Origin: an archaeon
Lineage (GTDB): Archaea; Nanobdellota; Nanobdellia; SCGC-AAA011-G17; GW2011-AR17
Direction of reading: 5' to 3'
NCBI GenBank assembly: GCA_018653605.1
Contig: JABHYY010000002.1
Location: 1 to 35,847 of the forward strand
DNA length: 35,847 nt
In this document: in pieces, positions 14,216-23,000 of the stretch
Layout: each line of letters starts with the position of its first letter
Numbering within the stretch: position 1 is the stretch's first letter
Program-made: the position numbers and the translations under genes
Notes under the pieces: generated by a model
Database searches by the model: none
What the model was told of the DNA's origin: nothing
What the model saw: only the letters and a program-made list of their open reading frames with translations

Positions 14216-15668
14216 CTTTAAAGTCAGTCAAATGGCCAACAATGGCTTTTGCTCCCTTTAATGTATAGGTTACATCCTTTATATTTTTAATCTTTTTTAG
14301 ATGGTTTAGAACATATCTTGGATGGATGAAGATTTTATAGATTTTGTTGCAAACACTTTGCACTTGTTCTGGTGTCATGTCTGGTGTTTTTAGGATAACT
14401 TGTGACATGTCATATTTTTCATAGTCATGTGGATCAAATAAGAATGAGTTGTTCTTTTTTGCTAGGTCCCAAAGTGGTGTTCCGGGGTATGGTACTAATG
14501 TTGTGGATTGTAAAACATGTGCTTTGCCTGTGTGCATTAATTTCTTTGCAAGTTTGTAAGTGTTTAGTGCTTGTTTTTTTGTTTCCCATTCGTAACCTAC
14601 AATCATTGTAAGGTGTACAGTGAGTCCTGCTTTGGTTGCCATTGCACATCCTTGTTCAATATCTTCAACTTTCACTCCTTTGTCAAGTTTGTCTAAGGTT
14701 TCTTGGTTTCCACTTTCTAGGCCAAACTTTAGTAATCTGAATCCTGCTTTTTTCATTAGGTTGTAATCTTCTTGTTTTAGTATTCCAAACCTCATGTTGC
14801 ATGAAAATTTAATCTTTCTGTTGTAACCTCTTTGAATCATTCCTTTACAGAAAGTTTTTAGCCATTTGCCTACAGGTAGTGTTCCTGCATCATCAAAGAT
14901 CTCTTTAACTTGGTACTTTTCTATTAGCATTCCAATCTCATCTAGTACATTTTCAGGTGATCTTATCTTGCAAACAGGGTATAGAGTGTGGTTCCATACA
15001 CAGAATTTGCACTTTCCCCACCAACAGTCTCTTGTGGATAGAATGTATGCAAAAGGGTATTCTATGATGTTATACTCTTTTTGGTAGAGTTCAAAGCATT
15101 GTGTTAGTTCTCTGTCAATGAATGGAAGTGTGTCTAGGTTTTTGTTTAGTTCGAATTTTCCTGTTGAAACTATCTTATTATTACTTCTGTAGTAGATTCC
15201 TTTTGGTAGTTTTGTTTTTTTGGTTATGTGGTTGCAAAGGTCTAGTAGTTGGAAGTCAAAGTTTCCTCCTGTGATAACATAATCTACTTTTGAGTTTTGC
15301 AAACTTTCTTCTGGAAACACTGTAACATGGTCTCCCATGATTGCAATCTTGATTTCTGGATGTTTTTCTTTTATGTTGTCAATTGTTTTCCAGTTTTTCT
15401 TTACTGCAGGTGTTTTTGTTTCAATTGCAATCAAGTCTGGTTTGTGTTTTTCTATGTAGGTTAAAAAGTTTTCTTCGTTAATATTCTCTGCTACACAGTC
15501 TTTCCATAGAACTTGGTAATTATTTTCTTTTAGTAATGTTGCAGCTGATGCTGGAACTAGTGGAAATATGAATGTTGGGTTTGTAAAGTATTGAAATTGT
15601 CTGTTTTGTCCTAATGTTGCAATTCCTTTTGAACTTTTTAGGGGCAGGTAGCCAATTAATACTTTCAT
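14208..15668 (-). CDS. B12-binding-type radical SAM protein
   Basis: A 486-residue protein with an N-terminal cobalamin-binding-like Rossmann region (residues about 1-150: MKVLIGYLPL, PDLIAIETKT, KIAIMGDHVTVFPEE, DYVITGG) and a radical SAM barrel. The cluster-binding cysteines are C215, C220 and C223 (DCWWGKCKFC), a Cx4Cx2C spacing instead of the commoner Cx3Cx2C, followed by the FGLESGN strand and a TMIVGYEWE strand. The classical DxHxG B12 motif is not evident, so cobalamin binding is uncertain. Members modify lipids, sugars or other small molecules; here a role in lipid or glycan tailoring is suggested by two glycosyltransferases upstream in the same operon (24-base gap). Substrate unknown. 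Confidence 0.88.
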   Translation of the reverse strand: MKVLIGYLPLKSSKGIATLGQNRQFQYFTNPTFIFPLVPASAATLLKENNYQVLWKDCVAENINEENFLTYIEKHKPDLIAIETKTPAVKKNWKTIDNIKEKHPEIKIAIMGDHVTVFPEESLQNSKVDYVITGGNFDFQLLDLCNHITKKTKLPKGIYYRSNNKIVSTGKFELNKNLDTLPFIDRELTQCFELYQKEYNIIEYPFAYILSTRDCWWGKCKFCVWNHTLYPVCKIRSPENVLDEIGMLIEKYQVKEIFDDAGTLPVGKWLKTFCKGMIQRGYNRKIKFSCNMRFGILKQEDYNLMKKAGFRLLKFGLESGNQETLDKLDKGVKVEDIEQGCAMATKAGLTVHLTMIVGYEWETKKQALNTYKLAKKLMHTGKAHVLQSTTLVPYPGTPLWDLAKKNNSFLFDPHDYEKYDMSQVILKTPDMTPEQVQSVCNKIYKIFIHPRYVLNHLKKIKNIKDVTYTLKGAKAIVGHLTDFKDE

Positions 15669-15691
15669 TTTTGTTTTTATTTTAGTTTTAT

Positions 15692-16603
15692 TTATAATTC
15701 TTTGGTTTCAAAGAAGTATGAGATTATTCCTAAGCCATATGCTATATGTATAAATAGGTAGATGAATGGTAGTAGGATTATTGAAAACAGGCTTTTGTTT
15801 TTTATTGCTATGACTACTGAGTTTATGATTGCTACTATTAAGTATGCTAGTAATGGGATTAGGAAAGCGCTGTGTAGTACTAGTGTTACTGGTAGTGTGA
15901 TTAGGTATATTACAAATAGGGAAGGTATAAGGAACACTGGTTTTGGCTTTTGGTTCAGTATTTTTTCTTTCTTTAGCCTTACATTGCCATATTTGAAGAT
16001 CTGTTTGACTAAGCCTTTTAGGTCTGGTCTTCTTCTGTGGTACATTATTTGTGTTGGTGAGTATGCTATCTTGAACTTTGCATTTTTTATCCTGTCAAAC
16101 ATTTCTGGGTCTTCGCCAGGGAATAGTTTTTTATTGAAATAGCCAACTTTTTTGAATATTGTTTTCTTAGCACAAAAGTTTGCTGTGGTTAAAGACATTT
16201 CATCTGTGTTTAGATCTAGTTCGCCTTGTTTGTACCTTTTTGCCATTTTGAAACAGCCAAAAAAAGATTCTAATGCGTATCCTGAAATTCTTGCAAATGT
16301 TTTGTCATCATGTGGAGTTAGTTGTGGCCCACCAATGGCGTCAATGTCATATTTTTGAAAAAGTTTGTTTGCATTTTCTAAAAAATCTTTTGGAATTATT
16401 CCATCATCATCTAAAAAGTAAATGTATTGGTGTTTTGCTTTCTTTATACATTTGTTTCTATTTTCTGAAGGGTTTAAGCCATGTTCTATAAGGATTTCAT
16501 AGTCTGATTTTTTGTAGGTTAAATTTTTTATTGACTCTAGTATCTCGCAATCTCTGTAGGGTGCTACTGGAATTGCTAATGAAAATTTTATTTTTTTTGC
16601 CAT
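15692..16603 (-). CDS. Family 2 glycosyltransferase with C-terminal membrane spans
   Basis: A 303-residue GT-A-fold enzyme. The nucleotide-sugar site shows YIYFLDDDG (D65-D67, the metal-binding DxD), GGPQLTP, and the later acceptor/catalytic motif FPGEDPEMFDR (about 161-171) followed by MYHRRRPDL. Residues from about 222 on are hydrophobic with roughly three spans, placing the catalytic domain on the inner face of the membrane. It probably adds a sugar to a lipid carrier in the glycan pathway that ends at AglB. The start codon lies inside the upstream dolichyl-phosphate-glucose-synthase-like gene (16-base overlap), so the two are coupled. Donor sugar unknown. Confidence 0.9.
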   Translation of the reverse strand: MAKKIKFSLAIPVAPYRDCEILESIKNLTYKKSDYEILIEHGLNPSENRNKCIKKAKHQYIYFLDDDGIIPKDFLENANKLFQKYDIDAIGGPQLTPHDDKTFARISGYALESFFGCFKMAKRYKQGELDLNTDEMSLTTANFCAKKTIFKKVGYFNKKLFPGEDPEMFDRIKNAKFKIAYSPTQIMYHRRRPDLKGLVKQIFKYGNVRLKKEKILNQKPKPVFLIPSLFVIYLITLPVTLVLHSAFLIPLLAYLIVAIINSVVIAIKNKSLFSIILLPFIYLFIHIAYGLGIISYFFETKEL

Positions 16604-17325
16604 CTTCTAAAGGGTGAGTGGTGCATTCTTAATCTGATTATGCTCTTTAGCATATTCTGTGATGCTTTTTTCACATCAAGTTGTGAACCTTCTGCGTCAT
16701 CCCATTTGGTTGGGATTTCTGTTATGTTGAAACCTTTTCTTTTTAGGGTGTAGAGTAAGTCTACATCAAATGCCCAGTGGTTTGTGATTATTTGGTTTAT
16801 TACAGACTTTGCTGCTTTGTTTTTGAATATCTTTGCTCCACATTGTGAGTCTTTTACTTTGAGTCCAAACATGGTTTTGATTAGTAGGTTAAATGTTCTG
16901 CTTGCAATCTGTCTTTGGATATTTTGTTTTTTTCCTATCTCTGCGCCTTCAATCCATCTTGATGCAATGATGCCATCTTTTTCTGCAATGTTGTGTAGTA
17001 AGTCATAAAAGTATTCTGGTGGAGTGCTGCCATCTGCATCAACATAGCCTATGTAGTCTCCTTGTGCTATTTTGAATCCTTCTACAACTGCACCTCCTTT
17101 GCCAATGAATTTATCTTTGAAAGCGTTAGTGAAATTTACTTGAGAATGTTTTCTTGCTAGTTTTTGTGTTAGCTCTGGTGTTTTGTCTTGGCAGTTGTTT
17201 GGTATGATTACTATTTCATAATTGTCTTTTAATTCTTTGTCAAAGTAGTTGATATAATTCTTTAATGTTGTTGGCATCCTGTTCTCTTCATTGCTTGCAG
17301 GTATGACAATTGATAATTTAGGCAT
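16588..17325 (-). CDS. Dolichyl-phosphate sugar synthase-like GT2
   Basis: A 245-residue family 2 glycosyltransferase most like Alg5/dolichyl-phosphate beta-glucosyltransferase: LSIVIPASNEENR at the N-terminus, GKGGAVVEGF (about 75-84), VDADGSTPPE (D96-x-D98), a SRWIEGAE loop, and KDSQCGAKIFKN plus FDVDLLYTLKRKGF downstream, all in the usual order. No membrane spans are attached, in contrast to some relatives. It would make the lipid-phosphate sugar used by the GT39-like enzyme or for the AglB precursor. It is first in a minus-strand operon with the GT2 and radical SAM genes. A TATA box 25-26 bases upstream indicates a leaderless message. Confidence 0.92.
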   Translation of the reverse strand: MPKLSIVIPASNEENRMPTTLKNYINYFDKELKDNYEIVIIPNNCQDKTPELTQKLARKHSQVNFTNAFKDKFIGKGGAVVEGFKIAQGDYIGYVDADGSTPPEYFYDLLHNIAEKDGIIASRWIEGAEIGKKQNIQRQIASRTFNLLIKTMFGLKVKDSQCGAKIFKNKAAKSVINQIITNHWAFDVDLLYTLKRKGFNITEIPTKWDDAEGSQLDVKKASQNMLKSIIRLRMHHSPFRRWQKK

Positions 17326-17345
17326 ATGAATGATTTTCCTTGGGG

Positions 17346-17355
17346 GTTTTTAAAG
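17346..17355 (-). promoter_or_regulatory. TATA box of the glycosyltransferase operon
   Basis: Minus strand CTTTAAAAAC centred about 25 bases before the ATG at 17325. It shares the 112-base divergent region with the promoter of the 17438 gene. Confidence 0.5.
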
Positions 17356-17387
17356 ATTATTAAGGTATGATTTGTGCTTTTGCAAAC

Positions 17388-17396
17388 ATTTAAATA
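17388..17396 (+). promoter_or_regulatory. TATA box of the 17438 surface-protein gene
   Basis: ATTTAAATA, predicting transcription from about 17418 and a short leader of about 20 nt that contains the Shine-Dalgarno GAGGTG (17426-17431) ahead of the TTG start. Confidence 0.5.
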
Positions 17397-17437
17397 GGTT
17401 AATATTCTAATATAATTAATTGCAAGAGGTGAAAGGA

Positions 17438-19942
17438 TTGGTTGATCAAGCACTAAAAGATTTTATTAAACAGAGTTTAGCTAAAGGGATTTCTAAAGAA
17501 GATTTGAAAAAGGTGTTGATTAAGAAAGGTTGGGATGCAAAAGATGTTAATCTTGCAATGAATTCAAGTGTTCCTGTAACTACTGCTGGTGCTATGAAAA
17601 AACCTGAAACTGTTTCTACTAAAAAGCCTTTTAACAAAAAATGGTTGTTGATTGGTATTGGTGCTTTGGTTGTTTTGTTCTTGTTTGGAATTGTTGGGTT
17701 TTGGGTGAGTAGTATGCTTGGAAGTATTGATGGTATTGAGGGTGGTGAATCTGATTGTTACTCTGATGATGATTGTGGAAGTGATTATGAGTGTTCTAGG
17801 GGTGAGTGTGTGTATGTAGGGGATGATGATGTTGATGATGTTGATGAAGATGAGTGTAGTTTGGATTCTGATTGTTCTACAGGGTATGAATGTAGTTTTG
17901 GAACTTGTGTAGTGAGTTCTACTGATGATGGTGGAGATGATGATGTTGATGAAGAAGTGAATTGTACTGGGATTTGTAGAACTGGATGTCCTGAATATTG
18001 TGGTGGAACTGAAGTTCTTAGTGGTGTTACTGTTTATGCTGATATAGATCCAGATAATATCACTGAAGGTAGTTGTGGTGATTGGACTGAGTGTGAGTAT
18101 AATTTGCCGTTTTCAAATACTGGTAATGCTACATTTTCAAATGCTTGGAATATTAATTGTAGCTTGTATGCTGAGAATGGTTCATTAGTTGATTATGATA
18201 AGATTAGTGTTCATGATACTATGGAGGCTGGTGAAAGGTATTCTGTTACTGCTGAGTTTGATGTTGAAGAGTTTATGCCTAATGTTCTTTTAGAGAATGT
18301 TACTGTTATTTGTACTTTGGATATGTATAGCAATATTACTGAAAGTAATGAAGGTAATAATGTTCAAACAAATAGTTTTATTATTAATCGGACTGTGATT
18401 CCAACTTATGATTGTGATTATAGTTTTATTGAAGGTGCTAGTTTGACTTTTGATTCTGATACTTTGGTGATTGTGAACATTACTAGTACTGAGGTTAATG
18501 TTACTGTTGATGGTGTTGCTGGAAGTGTGTTTGCTAAAACTGAGGTTAGTGGGTTAAATGTTGCTGTGAGCGCTGTATTTGGTGATTATGTTAACATGAC
18601 TGTGTATAACCAAACTGTTTGTCCACATTATGAGTTAGCTTGTTTGAATGATAAGTTATGTGCTTGTGGTGAAATGTGTAGTCTTGGTGTTTGTGTTGCT
18701 GGTTCTGTTAAGCCTGAATGTAGTGACAATTGTGATAATGATGCTGATCTTTATACTGATTGGCCTGATGACCCTGAGTGTGCAAATTCTGCTGATCCTA
18801 CTGAGAATGTGGAGGAGACTAGGTGTAATGATGGTTTGGATAATGATTTTGATCTTTTGGAAGATTGGCCTGCTGATCCTGGTTGTTTAGGGCCTTGGGA
18901 TGATGATGAGAGGAATGCTTGTACTGATAGAGTTGATAATGATGGTGATGGGTTAGTTGATTATGCTGGTCTTAATCCTGATCCTGGTTGTGTTAGTGGT
19001 TCTGATGATGATGAGTGGAATGAATGTAATGGGGCTGATGATTGTGGCTTAGGTTGGGTTTGTGATGAAATGGTCTGTGTTCAAGGTGAGTGTAATGATG
19101 GTGTTGATAATGATGGTGATAATGAGGGTGCTAGAATTGATGTTAATGGTAAATTAATAGGGGATGGTGGTATTGATTATGCTGGTGCTTGTGAATTTGA
19201 GGGTTTGGGTTCAACCTTGCTTTATTCTTGTGAAGAGCTTGGTTTTGGAATTGCTGGATTTGTTAATGGGGATGGAAGTGTTGATATACTTAACTTAAGA
19301 AATGCTTGTGAAATTGGTTGTGTTGATCAAGGTGGTGAATATATTCTTGATGATGAAGATTGTGCTGGTTTTGATGATTGGGATGAAGATGCTTCTCTTA
19401 TTCATGCTGATGTTGGTAATGCAAAGGTTTCAAATCAGTTTGGTTCAGTTTTTTGCAATGTTGATAATGAATGTGACAAGGGTTGGGTTTGTAATGACCA
19501 TGTTTGTGAAAGACCTGAATGTAATGATGGCGAGGATAATAATGTTAATGATGTTAATTGGAATGATGATTATCTGATTGATTTTTATGGGGGTTGCTGG
19601 GTTTATGATAGTAATGCAAATAGAGAATCTTATGCTTGTGATGAGTTAGGTGTAGATTATGAAGATAAACAGATTAGTGAAATTAGGGATGAATGTAAAG
19701 AAGTTTGTATAAATTTAGAATATTATGAGTATAGTCCAATATACCGATCCTTTGATCCTGATTGTGAACAAGCAAGAGATGATAATGAAGGTGCTGATCC
19801 TATAGAAGTTGATTGGGGTAATGTGGAAGTTAAAACTCAACCAGGTTTAAGAAGTTCTGCAGAATATGAAGATTTAAATTGGTACCAAAAAGTGTGGAAT
19901 TGGCTGTTTGTTTCTGAATCTGTTGATGTTCTAAATTACTGA
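17438..19942 (+). CDS. Membrane-anchored, Cys-rich acidic surface protein
   Basis: An 834-residue protein. TTG at 17438 is chosen because GAGGTG lies six bases upstream; in-frame TTG 17420 and GTG 17429 lack this. A cytoplasmic helical domain (ISKEDLKKVLIKKGWDAKDV, residues about 18-37) precedes one membrane span (about 69-93). Outside come two Cys knots of the form DDDCGSDYECSRGECV and DSDCSTGYECSFGTCV, an acidic linker, a CARDB-like domain at about residues 195-310 (PFSNTGNATF, ITESNEGNN), then repeated CNDGxDNDxDxxxDWPxDPGC units likely to bind calcium, and sequons throughout. It is probably a glycosylated, calcium-stabilised surface or adhesion protein. It is followed within 110 bases by the giant protein gene in the same direction. 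Confidence 0.88.
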   Translation: MVDQALKDFIKQSLAKGISKEDLKKVLIKKGWDAKDVNLAMNSSVPVTTAGAMKKPETVSTKKPFNKKWLLIGIGALVVLFLFGIVGFWVSSMLGSIDGIEGGESDCYSDDDCGSDYECSRGECVYVGDDDVDDVDEDECSLDSDCSTGYECSFGTCVVSSTDDGGDDDVDEEVNCTGICRTGCPEYCGGTEVLSGVTVYADIDPDNITEGSCGDWTECEYNLPFSNTGNATFSNAWNINCSLYAENGSLVDYDKISVHDTMEAGERYSVTAEFDVEEFMPNVLLENVTVICTLDMYSNITESNEGNNVQTNSFIINRTVIPTYDCDYSFIEGASLTFDSDTLVIVNITSTEVNVTVDGVAGSVFAKTEVSGLNVAVSAVFGDYVNMTVYNQTVCPHYELACLNDKLCACGEMCSLGVCVAGSVKPECSDNCDNDADLYTDWPDDPECANSADPTENVEETRCNDGLDNDFDLLEDWPADPGCLGPWDDDERNACTDRVDNDGDGLVDYAGLNPDPGCVSGSDDDEWNECNGADDCGLGWVCDEMVCVQGECNDGVDNDGDNEGARIDVNGKLIGDGGIDYAGACEFEGLGSTLLYSCEELGFGIAGFVNGDGSVDILNLRNACEIGCVDQGGEYILDDEDCAGFDDWDEDASLIHADVGNAKVSNQFGSVFCNVDNECDKGWVCNDHVCERPECNDGEDNNVNDVNWNDDYLIDFYGGCWVYDSNANRESYACDELGVDYEDKQISEIRDECKEVCINLEYYEYSPIYRSFDPDCEQARDDNEGADPIEVDWGNVEVKTQPGLRSSAEYEDLNWYQKVWNWLFVSESVDVLNY

Positions 19943-19983
19943 GGGTGTAACAACCTGTAACCTACATTCTTTATTATATAATT

Positions 19984-19991
19984 ATTTTTTT
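19984..19991 (+). terminator. T-tract terminator after the 17438 gene
   Basis: ATTTTTTT-type run about 45 bases after the stop at 19942, without a strong GC hairpin, as usual for archaeal termination. Confidence 0.4.
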
Positions 19992-20000
19992 AGTTAAATT

Positions 20001-20010
20001 TATAAAGGCA
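20001..20010 (+). promoter_or_regulatory. Promoter TATA element of the giant surface-protein gene
   Basis: TATAAAGGCA, identical to the aglB promoter decamer at 1734-1743. Predicted transcription start about 20027, giving a leader of about 25 nt that begins with the right arm of the TGTAGGTTACA inverted repeat. Confidence 0.6.
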
Positions 20011-20051
20011 AATTCCTTATTATTATTCTGTAGGTTACAATTAAAAAGGGG

Positions 20052-23000
20052 ATGGGTTTTGTGCACAAAAAGAGGATTCATAATAGAGATTATTATTACG
20101 CTTCATACAGGGGTGAAGATGGTAAAGTTTGTTCTAAATATTTAGGTAGTGATGAAAAGTTAGCTTTGAAAAAAGAGAAGGATATGGATGGTGGGAAGGC
20201 TGATCTTTATGTTTACAGTTTAATATTTTTGCTTTTAGGTTTGTGTTTTTTTGGTGGGATGTTTTCTTACACTGGCTTTGTAACCTACAATGGTGGTGTT
20301 GATTTATCTTGGAATGAAAGTTGGGATGTTGATTCAAGTTTTGTTCGTGTAAGTCTTGGTAGTGATGTTTATGATATTCCTGTTTCTGTTGTTGATGGTT
20401 CTGTTGTTGTTGATTTGTCTGTTTTTGATTTTAATTCTACTGGTGTTGGTTATGTTGATTTGATTGTAAATGAAAGTGTTGTTGATTCTGCTTCTTTTGA
20501 GATTGCAGAAGAATCCTATTTTAACGAATCCTTGAGTGCACAAAACCTAACCCTAAATGATACAGAGTTAAATAATTCTGTTGATGGGTTTAACTCAAGT
20601 TTGGATTTGAATGAATCTGTTTCTTTGAATGAGTCTTTGGATCTTAATGAAAGTGTTGAAGAGTCTTTGAATGTTTCTGTGGATGTACCTGTTGTTAATG
20701 AAACTGTTGAAGATGTTGATGAAAGTGTTGAATTGGTAAATGAGAGTGTTGAAGATGTTGATGAAACTGTTGAAGAAGTATTAAATGAAAGCTTAAATGT
20801 TTCTGTAGAGGTCCCGATTGTTAACCTGACTGCTAATGAAACTGTTATAATTCCTGTTAACATTACTAATCAAACTGTGAATTACACAATTGCTGGTGTA
20901 AATGTTTCTGAAGAGGTTGTACAGTATGGTGCTGTGATTGGTGAACCTGTTAAATGGAAGAAGAAGATTGTTTTATCTGAAAGCACTGCTAATTTGAGTG
21001 TTGACATTCCTGAAACTGCTGAAAATGTTACAGTTGTTGAAATTGTTGATGATGTTGAAACTGTTTTGGATAATGTTAAGGTGAATAATTCTGGTGTTAT
21101 TAGTGATTTGGATGGAAGTGATCTGGATAGTCCTACTGGGTTCTTTAATTTAATCTCTGGAATGTTTAGTGCTTCAATAACTGGTTTCTTTGTAGCTGGA
21201 GAACCTGTTGAAAATATTACTTTGATTATTGAAGAAGAGGTTGAAGAGGTTGAAGTTGAATATTATACTGAAGCTCCTGAAGCTAGTGAAGAAAACACTA
21301 GTTATGGTAAAAAAGTTGTTGTGAGTTCTGAAACTCACTATGAAAATATTTTAACCTACACTACAATTCCTGAAATTGCATTAGATGCAGTTAACTTGTA
21401 TTGGATTGTGAATGGTTCTAGGGTTGTACATTCCTTTGATGGTTATGATACAAATGCTGATGGTTTGGTTGATTATCTTGAATGGGTTACACCGCACACT
21501 TCTGAACAAGAATTTCAGATTGAGCTTACAATTTTGAATGTGCAATCATATCCTTTTGTTGGTGGTAGCTGGACTGTTATGTTTAATACAAGTGGTACTG
21601 CTGACTTAAGTGTCAATGCAATTAATACCACTTCCTTTGGAGTTGATTTACAATTTATAGAAATTAGGTGTGGTGAGGATGTTGTAAATAGTTCTTATAA
21701 TGGTTCTATTTTTGTTGCTGATTATTCTTGTAATCAAACTGGGTTTGAAGAGTCTAGAGTTTTGACTGCTGGTGTTCATGATTTAGAGTTTAGGTTTGGT
21801 GACTTGGTTGCTTATGCTCACAATGATGCGAGTTATCCCAATTGTACTGGTGCTACTTCAAATGGTATTTGGGTAATTAATGATTCTCAAACTGTGAATG
21901 ATACTGTAACTTGTAACACCATTACTATTCAGGATGGTGGAACTTTAGTTGTTGATACTACTGTTAATAATGTTTCAATTACAATTAATGCAACTAATAT
22001 TACTGTTGATGTTGGTGGTTCTATTAATGCAAATGAAAAAGGTTGGATGTTGTCTGAAGGTCCTGGTCAAGGTTCTACTGGTACTTATGATCAAGGTGGT
22101 GGTGGAGGTGGTTATGGTGGAAAAGGTGGTAATGGTGAATCTGGAGTTGCTGGTGGTAGTCATTTTGGTGATTCTTTGGTTCCTACTAGATTAGGTTCTG
22201 GTGGTGGTTATTGTAGTCAGGCTAGTTGTAATAGTGGTGGTTCTGGTGGTGGTGCAATTAAGTTAGATGTTATTGATACTTTTACTTTGAATGGTAGTGT
22301 TAGTGCTGATGGTGAATCTGGTACTACTTATCAAACTTTTTATGCTGGTGGTGGTGGTTCTGCTGGATCTATTTTTGTTAATACTAGTGTTCTTAGAGGG
22401 ATTGGTAATTTTAGTGCTGTTGGTGGTGATGGTGCTGATAATAGTGGTGGTGATGGTGGTGGTGGTTCTGGTGGTCGTGTTGCTGTTTATTATGATAGTG
22501 TTGAAGATGTTGATATAACTACTAGTACTGTTGCTGGTGGTACTGGACCTGGTAGTGCACAGGATGGTGATCCTGGAACTTTAGGTTTTATTGATCGTGA
22601 TGATAGGCATTTAACAATTTATTCTGGTTGGGAATTTTCTAGTAATATGAATTATACTAATGTTAGTGTTTACAGTTCCTTGACTAGGATGAATAAGTCT
22701 ATTAATATGAATGCAAGTAATTGGAATGCTTTTGGTGATTTTAACATGACTTGTTATGGAAATACTTATGACTTTACTTTAGATGTTGTTAATGATGTAA
22801 ACTTTTCTAGAAGTACTATAAAGAATTTAGGTAGAGCAAATTTAGATTGTGATAATGTTGATGTAAATGCTACTGAAAGTAGTGTTGTTTTCATGGAAGA
22901 CATTACTATTGAAGTTGGTGGTAATATTAGTTTAGATTTAGGCAATGATTTAGTTTTGAATGATTCTAGTTTGTCTTCCAATCGTGAGTTGCAATGGATG

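Larger units (their letters stand above)
19956..20039. repeat. 11-bp inverted repeat flanking the giant-gene promoter
   Basis: TGTAACCTACA at 19956-19966 and its exact reverse complement TGTAGGTTACA at 20029-20039, 62 bases apart, bracket the TATA element at 20001-20010. The right arm falls near the predicted transcription start. A further perfect copy, TTGTAACCTACA (20278-20289), lies inside the giant gene. Candidate paired operator or RNA pairing element. Confidence 0.7.

Noticed and set aside
691-21210. Recurring ITGF/YTGF motif just after membrane segments (secreted protein about residue 28, giant protein about residues 74 and 378)
   Set aside because: Too short to separate from common hydrophobic sequence; a possible sorting signal, but unsupported here.
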